NCBI GenBank assembly: GCA_023393165.1
Contig: JAEWMJ010000014.1
Span: forward strand, 1 to 64,000
Direction: 5' to 3'
Length of the DNA stretch: 64,000 nt
Source: Bacillota bacterium
GTDB taxonomy: Bacteria; Bacillota; Clostridia; Christensenellales; Christensenellaceae
A program made the translations under genes and the position numbers. Of this stretch, positions 16,243-24,536 are shown one piece after another; position 1 is the first letter of the stretch; every line of letters starts with the position of its first letter. Below the pieces are notes generated by a model, which saw only the letters and a program-made list of their open reading frames with translations, was not told where the DNA came from and searched no databases.

Positions 16243-18885
16243 TTATAATTTTAGGCTATTGTCCAGAATACTGCCGTCCAGCGCGTTGACAGTAAGGTAT
16301 GTGTTGACTGCGTTGGGCAGGCGGCCCGGATAAACGTTGGCCTTTCCATCCACCACGGAAGTCGCCTGATCCGATCCGTAGAATTTCCATGCGGGAAGCA
16401 GCCGGTACGCTCCGGGCTGCGCCCTGTCCTTCATGCGCACATATCCAAGCTCTATTCTGGAGATATTGATCTGTCCGGACTGGAACCCCTCTATAATCTC
16501 GTCGCGCTCAGCGCCCACGTCATATCCGATGTACTGATACTGCGTAAGTTTTTCCGCGTCGTATACCTCCGCGGCCTTTTCTTTGAAAATCTCCATCACC
16601 CGGTCAAACGGCAGCAGCGCCGCTGCGGAATCAACGGTCTTTTCCGGTACGGTAGGGTTCACCCAAGAGAACGATGTGATCTGGTCCTCGTGTATCATAA
16701 CGGTAACGGCTTCATAGGGAACCAGGGAAGAATCAAATCCTCCGGTAAAAGAGTTGTAATCTCCGCTGAAGGATATAAGGGGCACCTGGTTATAAGAACG
16801 CACAAAGTTTACGTAATATCCGTAGACGTCCTTTTCCCGGGGATCTGCCGGCTCAAACCAAGTTCCGGCGGGCCTGCAGGAGTCGAGCGTCATGCCTGTG
16901 ATCCCCAGTTTATCCAGCAGGTCCTTTGCCATCCGGTAGGCTTCGTCCTGATTGATGGTACAGGGCTTATAAAAAATGTCCTGGTCAGGGAAGGACATAT
17001 TGTCCATCTGATATATGAATCTGCTTTTGTTGAAAAATAAATAGTGGCTTTGCATACTATTTCCGCTGTAATTATTAGCCGTGATTTCCCCGTAATATCC
17101 ATCGTCCAGCTGGGCCTGGGCAACCAGAATCCTGTCGTTTCTATTTTGGTCTTCAATGCTGTCGGGTTCTTCCTCTCCGGCTGCTTTTTCTTCAGCGGCC
17201 GCGGATGCCGAGGCGAACGTTTCGCTGCCGGAGTCCGGCGCAGAGGTTTCATAATAATACGCCCGATTATGGAACTGAAAATCCGTTTCCATGGGGGTGA
17301 ACGATTCCGGCGCGTTTTTATATAATTCTTTTAATTCATTGATTCTGTAAAGATGTTCTTGGGCAACTTTTACGGCAATATCGGGATCGCTGTAATTCAT
17401 GCCCTCCAAACGGCTTTGCTGGGGACTGTCCAGTACTCTCTGAAGCGCATCGATCTGCGATAGTATTTCCGCCTTTGTAAGCGCAGCCCTCGGCTCGGTC
17501 AAAGTTTTGCCTTCCATCAAAACATTTGCGGCTTTTTTGACCATATCAGCGGTGATATCACTGAGCTCCGTACGCAGGACGGGGATCTGCGCGGCCTCGG
17601 GAAGGACCACCTCCGCGTCTATGCTGACGGATACTCTGTTATCATTTGCCTGAAACGAATCCTTGTATGCGGAGGGCGCTTCGTAAGAAAGGCGGGAAGG
17701 GGAAGCTGATTCGGTTGGCGGGGACTGTGTCGGCACTGCGGTACCGCTCATGGGAGGCTCGTTTAATTCCGCCGTTACCGGCTGGCAGGCCGTGGTAAAA
17801 CAGGCAACCAGCAGCACGGCTGCCAGGCAAAGCGCACCCGCTCTTGCTCCGCGTCCGGATCTTGAGCGCATGAATATGCCCCGTATACGGCGTTCGGCCG
17901 TTTTGCGGGTGTTCTCCAGCGCCATTCCCATCAAAAGGCGCGTCCGCTTTTCACCGGCCTGCATTTTAAGGATGGTGTTCGCGTAGCTTTTTTTTCTTTC
18001 AACGCTCATGGCGGATACGACCATGCTGTCGCACGCGGTTTCCATATCCATCCGCATCTGCCTTGCGGCCAGCCACACCACGGGATTGAACCAGTATACG
18101 GCGCGCAGTACGGCAAGCAGAAGGCAGACGATATGGTCCCCCCGCCTGTAATGCATGAGTTCGTGTCGAAGCGCAAACTCAAGGCGCTCGGCGCTTTTAG
18201 GCGCAAGGTCCTGTGGAATAATCACAACCGGGCGGAAGCCCGCGGTCAGTGCCGGGGAGTCAATACCGTCCAGTATGACTATTTTTATACCGGCGCGCAG
18301 ATGCAGTTCTAATTTTATCTTTTGGGCCAGAGCGGCGATACCGGGAGGAGCTGGGACTGACAGCTTCAAAAGGCGTTTTTTCAGCCGGATGGAGACAAAG
18401 GCCGTCTGAAATAACCCTAGGGCTGATCCTGAAACCCATACCAACAAAAGGGCGGAAGTTAAATCAAAAGAAACGGCGGGAGCGGCGTCCGGCAGGGATT
18501 CCATGTTTGCGGGAACTTCCGGCAACACGGAATCGGTCATAGGGTTCGCTTCCCGGTCCGGGACATTCGCGGCTTGAGCCGGGTAGGATGCCTGCGGGCT
18601 TTCGCCGCCCGCAGGCGTATTGTAAACCGGGCCGCCGGGGCCTTCGTCCGCCGCGGTCATATCCGCAGCGGAAACCTCCGCCGGCTGCGGGGCGGGCAGC
18701 GTAATAAACCTGATTCCCACGTCCGGCGTCACGGGAATCATCAGGCGGGCGATCAGCACAAACCATAAAAGATACGTTAAAACGGGAGAGGCATATTTTT
18801 TGAGCGCCGTCCTGAAGAGCATTACCGCGCAGTATATGACCGCGGAGTATATGGACAGTATCAGCAGGGTTCGAAGGATCGCCAT
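16243..18885 (-). CDS. BlaR1-like M56 metallopeptidase fused to a DUF6034-like domain (cassette 3, second protease)
   Basis: 880 residues. Two N-terminal helices (about 5-26 and 35-52), a Pro/Ala/Glu-rich loop (60-130), helix ~137-157, zinc motif HELMHYRRGD at 241-250, YWFNPVVWLAARQMRMDME, a last helix (~345-363) ending CFTTACQPV with C367, then a ~510-residue extracellular domain paralogous to the lipoprotein at 1395-2873, ending YLTVNALDGSILDNSLKL. It starts 41 bases after the preceding M56 gene and so is likely co-transcribed with it. A presumed receptor-protease whose target is one of the BlaI repressors. The ligand is unknown. Confidence 0.87.
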   Translation of the reverse strand: MAILRTLLILSIYSAVIYCAVMLFRTALKKYASPVLTYLLWFVLIARLMIPVTPDVGIRFITLPAPQPAEVSAADMTAADEGPGGPVYNTPAGGESPQASYPAQAANVPDREANPMTDSVLPEVPANMESLPDAAPAVSFDLTSALLLVWVSGSALGLFQTAFVSIRLKKRLLKLSVPAPPGIAALAQKIKLELHLRAGIKIVILDGIDSPALTAGFRPVVIIPQDLAPKSAERLEFALRHELMHYRRGDHIVCLLLAVLRAVYWFNPVVWLAARQMRMDMETACDSMVVSAMSVERKKSYANTILKMQAGEKRTRLLMGMALENTRKTAERRIRGIFMRSRSGRGARAGALCLAAVLLVACFTTACQPVTAELNEPPMSGTAVPTQSPPTESASPSRLSYEAPSAYKDSFQANDNRVSVSIDAEVVLPEAAQIPVLRTELSDITADMVKKAANVLMEGKTLTEPRAALTKAEILSQIDALQRVLDSPQQSRLEGMNYSDPDIAVKVAQEHLYRINELKELYKNAPESFTPMETDFQFHNRAYYYETSAPDSGSETFASASAAAEEKAAGEEEPDSIEDQNRNDRILVAQAQLDDGYYGEITANNYSGNSMQSHYLFFNKSRFIYQMDNMSFPDQDIFYKPCTINQDEAYRMAKDLLDKLGITGMTLDSCRPAGTWFEPADPREKDVYGYYVNFVRSYNQVPLISFSGDYNSFTGGFDSSLVPYEAVTVMIHEDQITSFSWVNPTVPEKTVDSAAALLPFDRVMEIFKEKAAEVYDAEKLTQYQYIGYDVGAERDEIIEGFQSGQINISRIELGYVRMKDRAQPGAYRLLPAWKFYGSDQATSVVDGKANVYPGRLPNAVNTYLTVNALDGSILDNSLKL

Positions 18886-18926
18886 CTTAAATCACAACCT
18901 TTCGCCTTTTTGTTTTTTATCAGCGC

Positions 18927-21509
18927 TTAATACCCAAGCGCAGCGTCAATGATGCTTCCGTCTATCGCGTTTATCGTCTGGAAAACGGCCGGGGGATTCC
19001 CGATAAGGCCCCTGATATTGGTCTGTTCTTCCGCCTGGTCCTTCCATTTGAGCTTTTCGTTTCCGTAAAAATTCCAGGCGGGGACCATGCGGTATTCGCC
19101 TGGTTTGTCTTTTACCTGTACGCGAACCATCCCAAGCTCGATCCTTGTTATGTCCAAATACCCGTATTCAATTTTTGCAATATATTCTTCGTAATCCGGA
19201 TTCTCAGGCGCATAGAGGACCAGTTTATCCAGCGTGTATTCCAGGGACATCTGCCGTTCAAATGCGTTCATAATGCCGTCAAAAGGCAGAAGCTCCACAT
19301 TGGCGTTCTCGGTCTGCGCCTCCCCGGAAGGGCTTACCCACCTGAAAGAGACGATCTGGTCATCGTTAATGGTAATCTCGATGAATTCGTGCTGGTAATA
19401 GGGCCCGTACTGTTCATCGTAGGACAGCCGGAGATCGCTCCACTTGTCGTACATGGTGGGAATCCCGCCATATGTACGCTGGTAGGTCAGGCTGTATCCG
19501 TATATTTCATTTGATTCCCGGCCGGTTTCTTCCGGATCCATAGCGTCCTTCATGTCCGGGGTCGAAGAGAGGGAGGAGCATGCGGTAAGAACCATATCCG
19601 CTATTCCCAACTGATCCAGCAGATTTTGCGACATCTGCGCCGCTTCATCCTGCGTCATATCCGTCGCGGGCAATTCGGTATCCTGATTCAGGCCCGGTCC
19701 AAACAGTAAATTGTTTGGATTGAGCGTCTTGCTTTTATAGAATGAAAAATCATTGATTCTCAGACCGCTGCCGCTGTAATTGGAGACGTCGATCCTGCCG
19801 TAGTAACCGCTATCCAGCGTAGCGTCGGCAATGAGCCGCTGTCCGTTCTCATACCGGTCCAATAATTCATTGGACTGGTCGTCTCCGGCGTCTTTCCATT
19901 CGTCGCTTTCTTCCTTGTACATGGCGGGGTCTTCATATGTCTTTGCGGGATGGAACTGGAAATCCGATTCCTTGGGGGTGGCTTCGTCGGGAGCGGCCTC
20001 CATAAGAGCCTGGTAGTTTTTGATCCTGTCCTCAAACATTTTGGTGACCATCGCAACCGTGTCCGGGTCGCCCGAAGTCAGGCCGTCGGATTTGCTGTGC
20101 TCCGGATCGGCCAGCGCCTGCTGCAGTTCCAGTATTTCCTTTTCGATCTCCGGTTTGGTCATCTGCGTACGGGGCTCGTATGCGGTTTTGCCCTCAAACA
20201 ATACGTCCGCCGTTTTTTTGACAAAATCGCTTGTAAATTCGCCGGGCGTTATCCGGACTACCGGAAATGCCGATACTTTGGGTACGTCAACAGCCGCGTC
20301 GATATTCATCGTCACGCGGTCATCCTTTGCGGGAAAAGACTTCTGGAATGTTTCGGGGGCGTCGTACGCGGCCTCAGGGGCAGGAGTAGCCTTTAAGGAA
20401 TCCGAAAGGGCATTGGCGTTCTTGTTTACGACCACCGGCTTTTCGGGAGTGGGCTGGCAGGCGGTCGTGAAGCAGGCGACGGCAAGTACGGACGCAAGAA
20501 GTACCGCAGCCGCTTTTGTCCCGTTCCTGGAACGCCTGGACATGAATATCCCGCGTATGCGGCTCTCAGCAGTTTTTCTGGCGTTGTTCTGAAGAGCCAT
20601 GCCCAGTACAAAATCCGGTTTTCCTGTATACATATTCAGGATGGTATTCACGTATCTCTTTTTTTCCTCGCCGTCCATAAAAGCCGCAGCCGCGCTGTCG
20701 CACGCCGGTTCCATATCCGTTTTTATCTGCCTTGCGGCCAGCCATACTACCGGATTGAACCAGTAAACGGCGCGAAGGAAAACAAGCAAAAGGCAAACCA
20801 GATAGTCCCTGCGCTTAAAATGCATCAGTTCATGGCGGAGCGCAAATTCCAGTTGTTCTTCGCCCATCCACAGCATCCTGCGGGGAATAATAACCACGGG
20901 GCGCAGGCCGGCGCTGAGCGCGGGGGATACGGCTTTGTCCACAACGGCTATTTTCACATCGGATGTCACATTGATTTCGGATTTTATTTTTTCCGCCAGC
21001 GCATAAAGCATGAAAGGCGCGGGGCCGGAGTCGCCGATCAGGCGGCTTAAGCGGCGGAAAGAGCGGGCAACCCGAATCATTGAAACCGCGGCGCCCGCAG
21101 CCCATGCCATGATCAGAATTGAAATCCAGTCAAATTGAAAAGCCGCTTTATTCATTTGATTTTGTGTGGGAGAATCGGTCTGGCCCGGCTCCAAACCGGT
21201 TTGGGGCACGTTCATCACCGGGTAGGCTAAAGGCCTTATTTCAGTCGGGTATAAAATGTTATTCAGGCTGGTTCCCTCAATAAAGGGATCCGCGGGCGCA
21301 GCCGCGTTCTGCTGCGCCGGTACGGTAAAAAAACTGAACCCGGCGTCCGGCGTCACGGGAATCAGCAGGCGGGCGATCAGCAAAAACCAGACAAGGTATT
21401 GCAGGCGCGGAGACGCGAGCTTTTTAAACAGCGATTTAAACAGCATCAGGGCTGCATAAATGACTGCAGAATAGACCGTTATCTGAAGCAGCGCGGAGAG
21501 TACGGTCAT
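18927..21509 (-). CDS. BlaR1-like M56 metallopeptidase fused to a DUF6034-like domain (cassette 3, first protease)
   Basis: 860 residues with the same plan as its neighbour: helices near 6-26 and 35-52, a loop, helix ~125-145, HELMHFKRRD at 226-235, YWFNPVVWLAARQIKTDME, last helix ~330-347 ending CFTTACQPTPEKPVVVNKN with C351, then the outer domain (ending FQTINAIDGSIIDAALGY). The text after C351 is nearly the same as that after the lipobox of the free lipoprotein at 1395. The start overlaps the BlaI stop (ATGA). The two M56 genes in tandem look like a duplication. Confidence 0.88.
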   Translation of the reverse strand: MTVLSALLQITVYSAVIYAALMLFKSLFKKLASPRLQYLVWFLLIARLLIPVTPDAGFSFFTVPAQQNAAAPADPFIEGTSLNNILYPTEIRPLAYPVMNVPQTGLEPGQTDSPTQNQMNKAAFQFDWISILIMAWAAGAAVSMIRVARSFRRLSRLIGDSGPAPFMLYALAEKIKSEINVTSDVKIAVVDKAVSPALSAGLRPVVIIPRRMLWMGEEQLEFALRHELMHFKRRDYLVCLLLVFLRAVYWFNPVVWLAARQIKTDMEPACDSAAAAFMDGEEKKRYVNTILNMYTGKPDFVLGMALQNNARKTAESRIRGIFMSRRSRNGTKAAAVLLASVLAVACFTTACQPTPEKPVVVNKNANALSDSLKATPAPEAAYDAPETFQKSFPAKDDRVTMNIDAAVDVPKVSAFPVVRITPGEFTSDFVKKTADVLFEGKTAYEPRTQMTKPEIEKEILELQQALADPEHSKSDGLTSGDPDTVAMVTKMFEDRIKNYQALMEAAPDEATPKESDFQFHPAKTYEDPAMYKEESDEWKDAGDDQSNELLDRYENGQRLIADATLDSGYYGRIDVSNYSGSGLRINDFSFYKSKTLNPNNLLFGPGLNQDTELPATDMTQDEAAQMSQNLLDQLGIADMVLTACSSLSSTPDMKDAMDPEETGRESNEIYGYSLTYQRTYGGIPTMYDKWSDLRLSYDEQYGPYYQHEFIEITINDDQIVSFRWVSPSGEAQTENANVELLPFDGIMNAFERQMSLEYTLDKLVLYAPENPDYEEYIAKIEYGYLDITRIELGMVRVQVKDKPGEYRMVPAWNFYGNEKLKWKDQAEEQTNIRGLIGNPPAVFQTINAIDGSIIDAALGY

Positions 21510-21889
21510 TTTTGATCACTTCCTTTCGACAATTCTTCCAGAAGTTTTTGCAGGTCCTCGTGATCCTTTGGCGACAGTCCGCTTTCCTGTATCATGCATA
21601 CAAGCAGGTCCTTTGCGCCTTTTTCGCTCACCTTTTGGATCAGGCTCCTGCTTTCGGCGCGGATGCACTGTTCGCGGTCTGCAAGGGGATAGTAATATTT
21701 TTCCCTGCCGTTCACTTCGAAACCGGCAGCTCCTTTTTCGCATAATTTTCTCAGGTAGGACGCATAGGTCCTGTAGCTCCAGTTCATTTTGCCTTCCATT
21801 GTCCTGATCACCTGGGACAATGTTTGGGGTTGCTTTTCCCACAGGGCCGAAAGCACCATCCATTCCGGATAGGTCAAAGTATCCTTCAT
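21506..21889 (-). CDS. BlaI/MecI/CopY-family repressor (cassette 3)
   Basis: 127 residues; LTYPEWMVLSALWEKQPQTLSQVIRTMEGK and WSYRTYASYLRKLCEKGAAGFE form the winged helix, and the C-terminal half is the dimerisation region. More divergent than the other two BlaI proteins, which resemble each other. First gene of a three-gene operon with the two M56 fusions; ATGA coupling to the first. Its promoter carries two tandem palindromes, expected to be its own operators. Confidence 0.9.
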   Translation of the reverse strand: MKDTLTYPEWMVLSALWEKQPQTLSQVIRTMEGKMNWSYRTYASYLRKLCEKGAAGFEVNGREKYYYPLADREQCIRAESRSLIQKVSEKGAKDLLVCMIQESGLSPKDHEDLQKLLEELSKGSDQK

Positions 21890-21924
21890 TTTTATCTCCT
21901 CGTCGGTTCAAGAAATATGCAAAT

Positions 21925-21984
21925 ATGATTACGACAGTAATCATATATGATTGTAATAATAATCATAATGGAAATGAATGTCAA
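21925..21984 (-). promoter_or_regulatory. Promoter with two tandem 20-bp palindromes (BlaI cassette 3)
   Basis: Minus strand: TTGACA (21984-21979), 17 bases, TATTAT (21961-21956). Palindromes ATGATT-N8-AATCAT lie at 21925-21944 and 21947-21966, 22 bp apart, i.e. on the same face of the helix; the upstream one covers the -10 box and the other the transcript start. The inner sequence of the first is a full ATGATTAC-N4-GTAATCAT dyad. Paired dyads are the known layout of bla operators. Binding is inferred. Confidence 0.8.
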
Positions 21985-22085
21985 TGTTTTTTATAAAATC
22001 ACGTATGATTTTTTATTTGCCTTAAACAATGGATTGCCGCCGTACATATTATAGAAAGAACCAAATTGCATAAAGGAGATAAAAA

Positions 22086-22808
22086 ATGCTGATTAAAAAA
22101 ATATGGCTGCCGCTGGGCAGTCTGGGACGCAACCAGGCGAAGCTGGATTACAGGGGCGTAACCATCCATAACACAGATAACCCACGGGTTGGAGCGGATG
22201 CGGAAGGAAATGTCCGTTACATGATCGATAATGCGCATGACATGTACAACAGCTGGCATTATACCGTAGATGACCATGAAGTCATACAATCGATACCCGA
22301 AGATGAAGAGGCGATGCACACCGGGAGCCGGGAAGGGAATCACACGACTGTAGGAATCGAGATTGCTGAAAACGCGGACGGAAATATCCTGTTTGCAACA
22401 AATACGGCGGCCTGGCTGGCCTCGGATATCCTGCGCAGGCATGGCCAGACAAGGGCGGTCTGGAAGGAGAACATATTCCAGCATCATGACTGGACGGGCA
22501 AGAATTGTCCTGCCGAGATCCGCAGAGGAAACCCCTATAATTGGGATACATTTGTTGACCGGGTAAACATGTTTTTGCGGCTGCCCGCATTGACCAGGAT
22601 ATTGAGATATAACGCCGCCTCGCTTATGAGAGGCGATGATGTGCGCGCCGCCCAAAGACGCCTCAAAGAACTCGGTTATTACGGGGGCAATCTGGACGGT
22701 ATATTCGGGCCGCAAATGCAGAAAGCGGTCCGGAATTTCCAGATGAGAAAGGGCCTGGCTGCCGACGGCATAATCGGAGCTACCACCTGGGCGCAGCTCT
22801 GGACTTAA
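22086..22808 (+). CDS. N-acetylmuramoyl-L-alanine amidase (Amidase_2) with peptidoglycan-binding domain
   Basis: 240 residues, no signal peptide. Residues 20-150 are an Amidase_2 domain: VTIHNTD with zinc His 28, SWHYTVDD, GNHTTVGIEI and QHHDWTGKNCP with the second His and the zinc Cys, as in CwlA and phage endolysins. Residues ~170-240 are a PG_binding_1 domain (LMRGDDVRAAQRRLKELGYYGGNLDGIFGPQMQKAVRNFQ). AAAGGAGA precedes the ATG. Without an export signal it could be a domesticated phage endolysin or a mother-cell lysin, but no phage genes are nearby. Confidence 0.9.
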   Translation: MLIKKIWLPLGSLGRNQAKLDYRGVTIHNTDNPRVGADAEGNVRYMIDNAHDMYNSWHYTVDDHEVIQSIPEDEEAMHTGSREGNHTTVGIEIAENADGNILFATNTAAWLASDILRRHGQTRAVWKENIFQHHDWTGKNCPAEIRRGNPYNWDTFVDRVNMFLRLPALTRILRYNAASLMRGDDVRAAQRRLKELGYYGGNLDGIFGPQMQKAVRNFQMRKGLAADGIIGATTWAQLWT

Positions 22809-22979
22809 AAAACGCTCTTTTGCGGTTCCCTGCAAAAATCAAAAATAATTGGGCCAAGCTTTGCATAAAACACAATTAAAGTTTTCACAATTTTATCTCA
22901 GGGAAAGCACCGTATCGTTTACATGGAGCCGGGGCATATAGGCGGGCTGAAATTGAAACTTAAAAAAAAAATCAAATAA

Positions 22980-23065
22980 AGATATAAAATTTACCACACA
23001 AAACGACATATAATGTAAAATGACGACATAAAATATTTGAATTATAAATTTTTTTTTGCTATACT
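22980..23065 (+). promoter_or_regulatory. Promoter of the TetR gene, with a 20-bp-spaced direct repeat
   Basis: TTGAAT (23037-23042), 17 bases, TATACT (23060-23065). ACGACATA occurs at 23003-23010 and again at 23023-23030, exactly two helical turns apart, just upstream of the -35; this may be a protein-binding site. The rest of 22809-23092 is AT-rich without a gene. Confidence 0.6.
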
Positions 23066-23092
23066 AAGCAAAAAAGTAAAAGGCTGAAAATT

Positions 23093-23689
23093 ATGGTATC
23101 GAAGGAAGATATAAAGAAAGCTGCCTTCAAGTTATTCGCCGAGAATGGTTATGAAGATACCACAACACAGGCAATTGCGGAAGCTGTGGGGCTGAAGAAA
23201 CAGTCATTATATTCTCATTATAAAAGTAAAAGAGACATTTACGAAGAGATTCTCAGGGATCAGTCCGTTTATTTTTCCACCGCAATAAAATCTGCGCTGG
23301 ACCGGCTCAAAGAAGAGCCTGCGGAAATATTCATGAAAGAGCTTTCCCGGACATTTATTCAATTGTTTTCTCCCCGGGAGCGTCTGCTTTTATGGAAAAG
23401 GACTTTGATTCATTGGGGAACGAACAAGGGAAGAGAATTTTTTGAAACAGACAACGCGCAGTTCGGCGAGCGTCTGAAAAATGATATCAGGGAACTGTAC
23501 GATTTATTCGGCGGCAAATATAAACGACTGAAAGACTGGAATAATTTTAAAGCCGTAATGCTGTCCTTTATGCTGTTTGTTAACGGATATCTGGATTGGG
23601 TGGTCGTTGCCGGGCATAACGATTCTATTTGGCGGGCTGTCTGGGAAAAATACTGGAACGGCATCAAATACAGTTTTCTGCAGGATTGA
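23093..23689 (+). CDS. TetR/AcrR-family transcriptional regulator
   Basis: 198 residues. The N-terminal helix-turn-helix (IKKAAFKLFAENGYEDTTTQAIAEAVGLKKQSLYSHYKSKRDIYEEIL) is a full TetR domain; the C-terminal ligand domain is rich in aromatic residues (WKRTLIHWG, YLDWVVVAGHND), as in TetR_C_33-like proteins of Firmicutes. It stands alone between the amidase and the chemotaxis cluster. A palindrome at 23909-23942 upstream of the CheW gene is a candidate target. Ligand unknown. Confidence 0.88.
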   Translation: MVSKEDIKKAAFKLFAENGYEDTTTQAIAEAVGLKKQSLYSHYKSKRDIYEEILRDQSVYFSTAIKSALDRLKEEPAEIFMKELSRTFIQLFSPRERLLLWKRTLIHWGTNKGREFFETDNAQFGERLKNDIRELYDLFGGKYKRLKDWNNFKAVMLSFMLFVNGYLDWVVVAGHNDSIWRAVWEKYWNGIKYSFLQD

Positions 23690-23691
23690 TA

Positions 23692-23736
23692 TTCGAATTT
23701 TACCGTTTGATTGCAGGGGGCGCGCATTGCGTGTCC
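23692..23736. repeat. Dispersed repeat R3, copy 1
   Basis: Begins three bases after the TetR stop: TTTTACCGTTTGA, then GGGGGCGCGCATTGCGTGTC. Further copies at 38738-38781 and 63952-63995 share the TTTACCGTTGA-like lead and the GGGGCGCGCATTGCGCGTC core. Confidence 0.85.
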
Positions 23737-23741
23737 TGACC

Positions 23742-23791
23742 GCATTCCGTTTCCGCGTTTTTAATATTCTTATGATCAAAATTAAGATCGG
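23742..23791. repeat. Dispersed repeat R4, copy 1
   Basis: ATTCCGTTTCCGCG, TTTTAATATTC and TGATCAAAATTAAGA in order. The other copy is at 38683-38732. R4 follows R3 here but precedes R3 there. Confidence 0.8.
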
Positions 23792-23805
23792 CAAATCAGC
23801 CTGAC

Positions 23806-23841
23806 AAAGGGTTGCGCATCATGCGGCAGCCCTGTTTTTTC
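23806..23841 (+). terminator. Intrinsic terminator after the TetR gene
   Basis: AGGGTTGCGCAT pairs with ATGCGGCAGCCCT (one G-U and one bulge), followed by GTTTTTT (23834-23840). Confidence 0.75.
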
Positions 23842-23908
23842 ATCTTGACAATTTTAAGAAAAATACCATACTTTTGTCACAAATTAATATTAAAGTTTCT
23901 TTTATTTT

Positions 23909-23942
23909 ATACGAATTAGTAATAACGAACGAACATTCGTAT
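23909..23942 (+). promoter_or_regulatory. Palindrome upstream of cheW-1, candidate TetR-type operator
   Basis: ATACGAAT (23909-23916) and ATTCGTAT (23935-23942) form a perfect 8-bp inverted repeat with 18 bases between; CGAACGAACATTCG inside it resembles operators of TetR-family repressors. The nearest regulator gene is the TetR at 23093-23689. The link is inferred. Confidence 0.5.
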
Positions 23943-23970
23943 ATCAGTAATGGGAAAGGAGGGGATATGA

Positions 23971-24465
23971 TTGAGCAGTATGGGTAAACAAATAGACGAA
24001 GTGGAAGATACGCAGCAGGGGAGATATTTGACTTTTGCGTTGGGGGCGGAAATATTCGGAATAGAAATCAGGTTTGTTACAGAGATCGTGGGCATACAGC
24101 CTGTTACGCCTGTACCGGAAACACCGGATTACATGAAAGGGATTATCAATCTTCGGGGAAAAATTATTCCGGTGATAGATATCCGGCTGAAGTTTAAAAA
24201 AGAACCCAGGGAATATAACGACAGGACGTGCATCATTGTAACCGATATCGACGATTCCGCGGTAGGATTGATTGTGGATAATGTCGCGGAAGTCCTGATG
24301 ATCGGGGAAGAGAATATCTCGCAGCCGCCGGACAAAAAAGCGGGTTTGCAGAACAGGTATCTGGCCGGGATCGGGAAAGTCGGCGCGGATGTTAAGCTGC
24401 TGCTTTCCTGTGAAAAACTTTTCCTGGAAGACGAGCTTGAAATCATAAAGGAAAAAAGTTTTTGA
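23971..24465 (+). CDS. cheW: CheW chemotaxis coupling protein (pair 1)
   Basis: 164 residues, single CheW domain: RYLTFALGAEIFGIEIRFVTEIVG, NLRGKIIPVIDIRLKF, TCIIVTDIDDSAVGLIVDNVAEVL, LLLSCEKLF. CheW couples chemoreceptors to the CheA kinase. The TTG at 23971 has AAGGAGGGG seven bases upstream and is preferred to the ATG at 23980. It is followed by a receptor gene; the same CheW-MCP order recurs at 35714-38566, so the two pairs are paralogous. No cheA is present in the window, so it must work with a kinase encoded elsewhere. Confidence 0.93.
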   Translation: MSSMGKQIDEVEDTQQGRYLTFALGAEIFGIEIRFVTEIVGIQPVTPVPETPDYMKGIINLRGKIIPVIDIRLKFKKEPREYNDRTCIIVTDIDDSAVGLIVDNVAEVLMIGEENISQPPDKKAGLQNRYLAGIGKVGADVKLLLSCEKLFLEDELEIIKEKSF

Positions 24466-24536
24466 CGTATATTTAGAAAAAGGCTTAAGAGAAAAAAGAA
24501 AGCCAAAAAATTAGAATAAGGTTAAAAGGTGAATTG

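Noticed and set aside
22086..22808. Prophage, suggested by the endolysin-like amidase and the DUF5131 (Gp37/Gp68) protein
   Set aside because: No holin, capsid, terminase, integrase or attachment site nearby, and the two genes are 21 kb apart.
21999..22835. Minus-strand 278-codon frame opposite the Amidase_2 gene
   Set aside because: The plus-strand gene has intact zinc ligands and a good ribosome site; the minus frame shows no domain.
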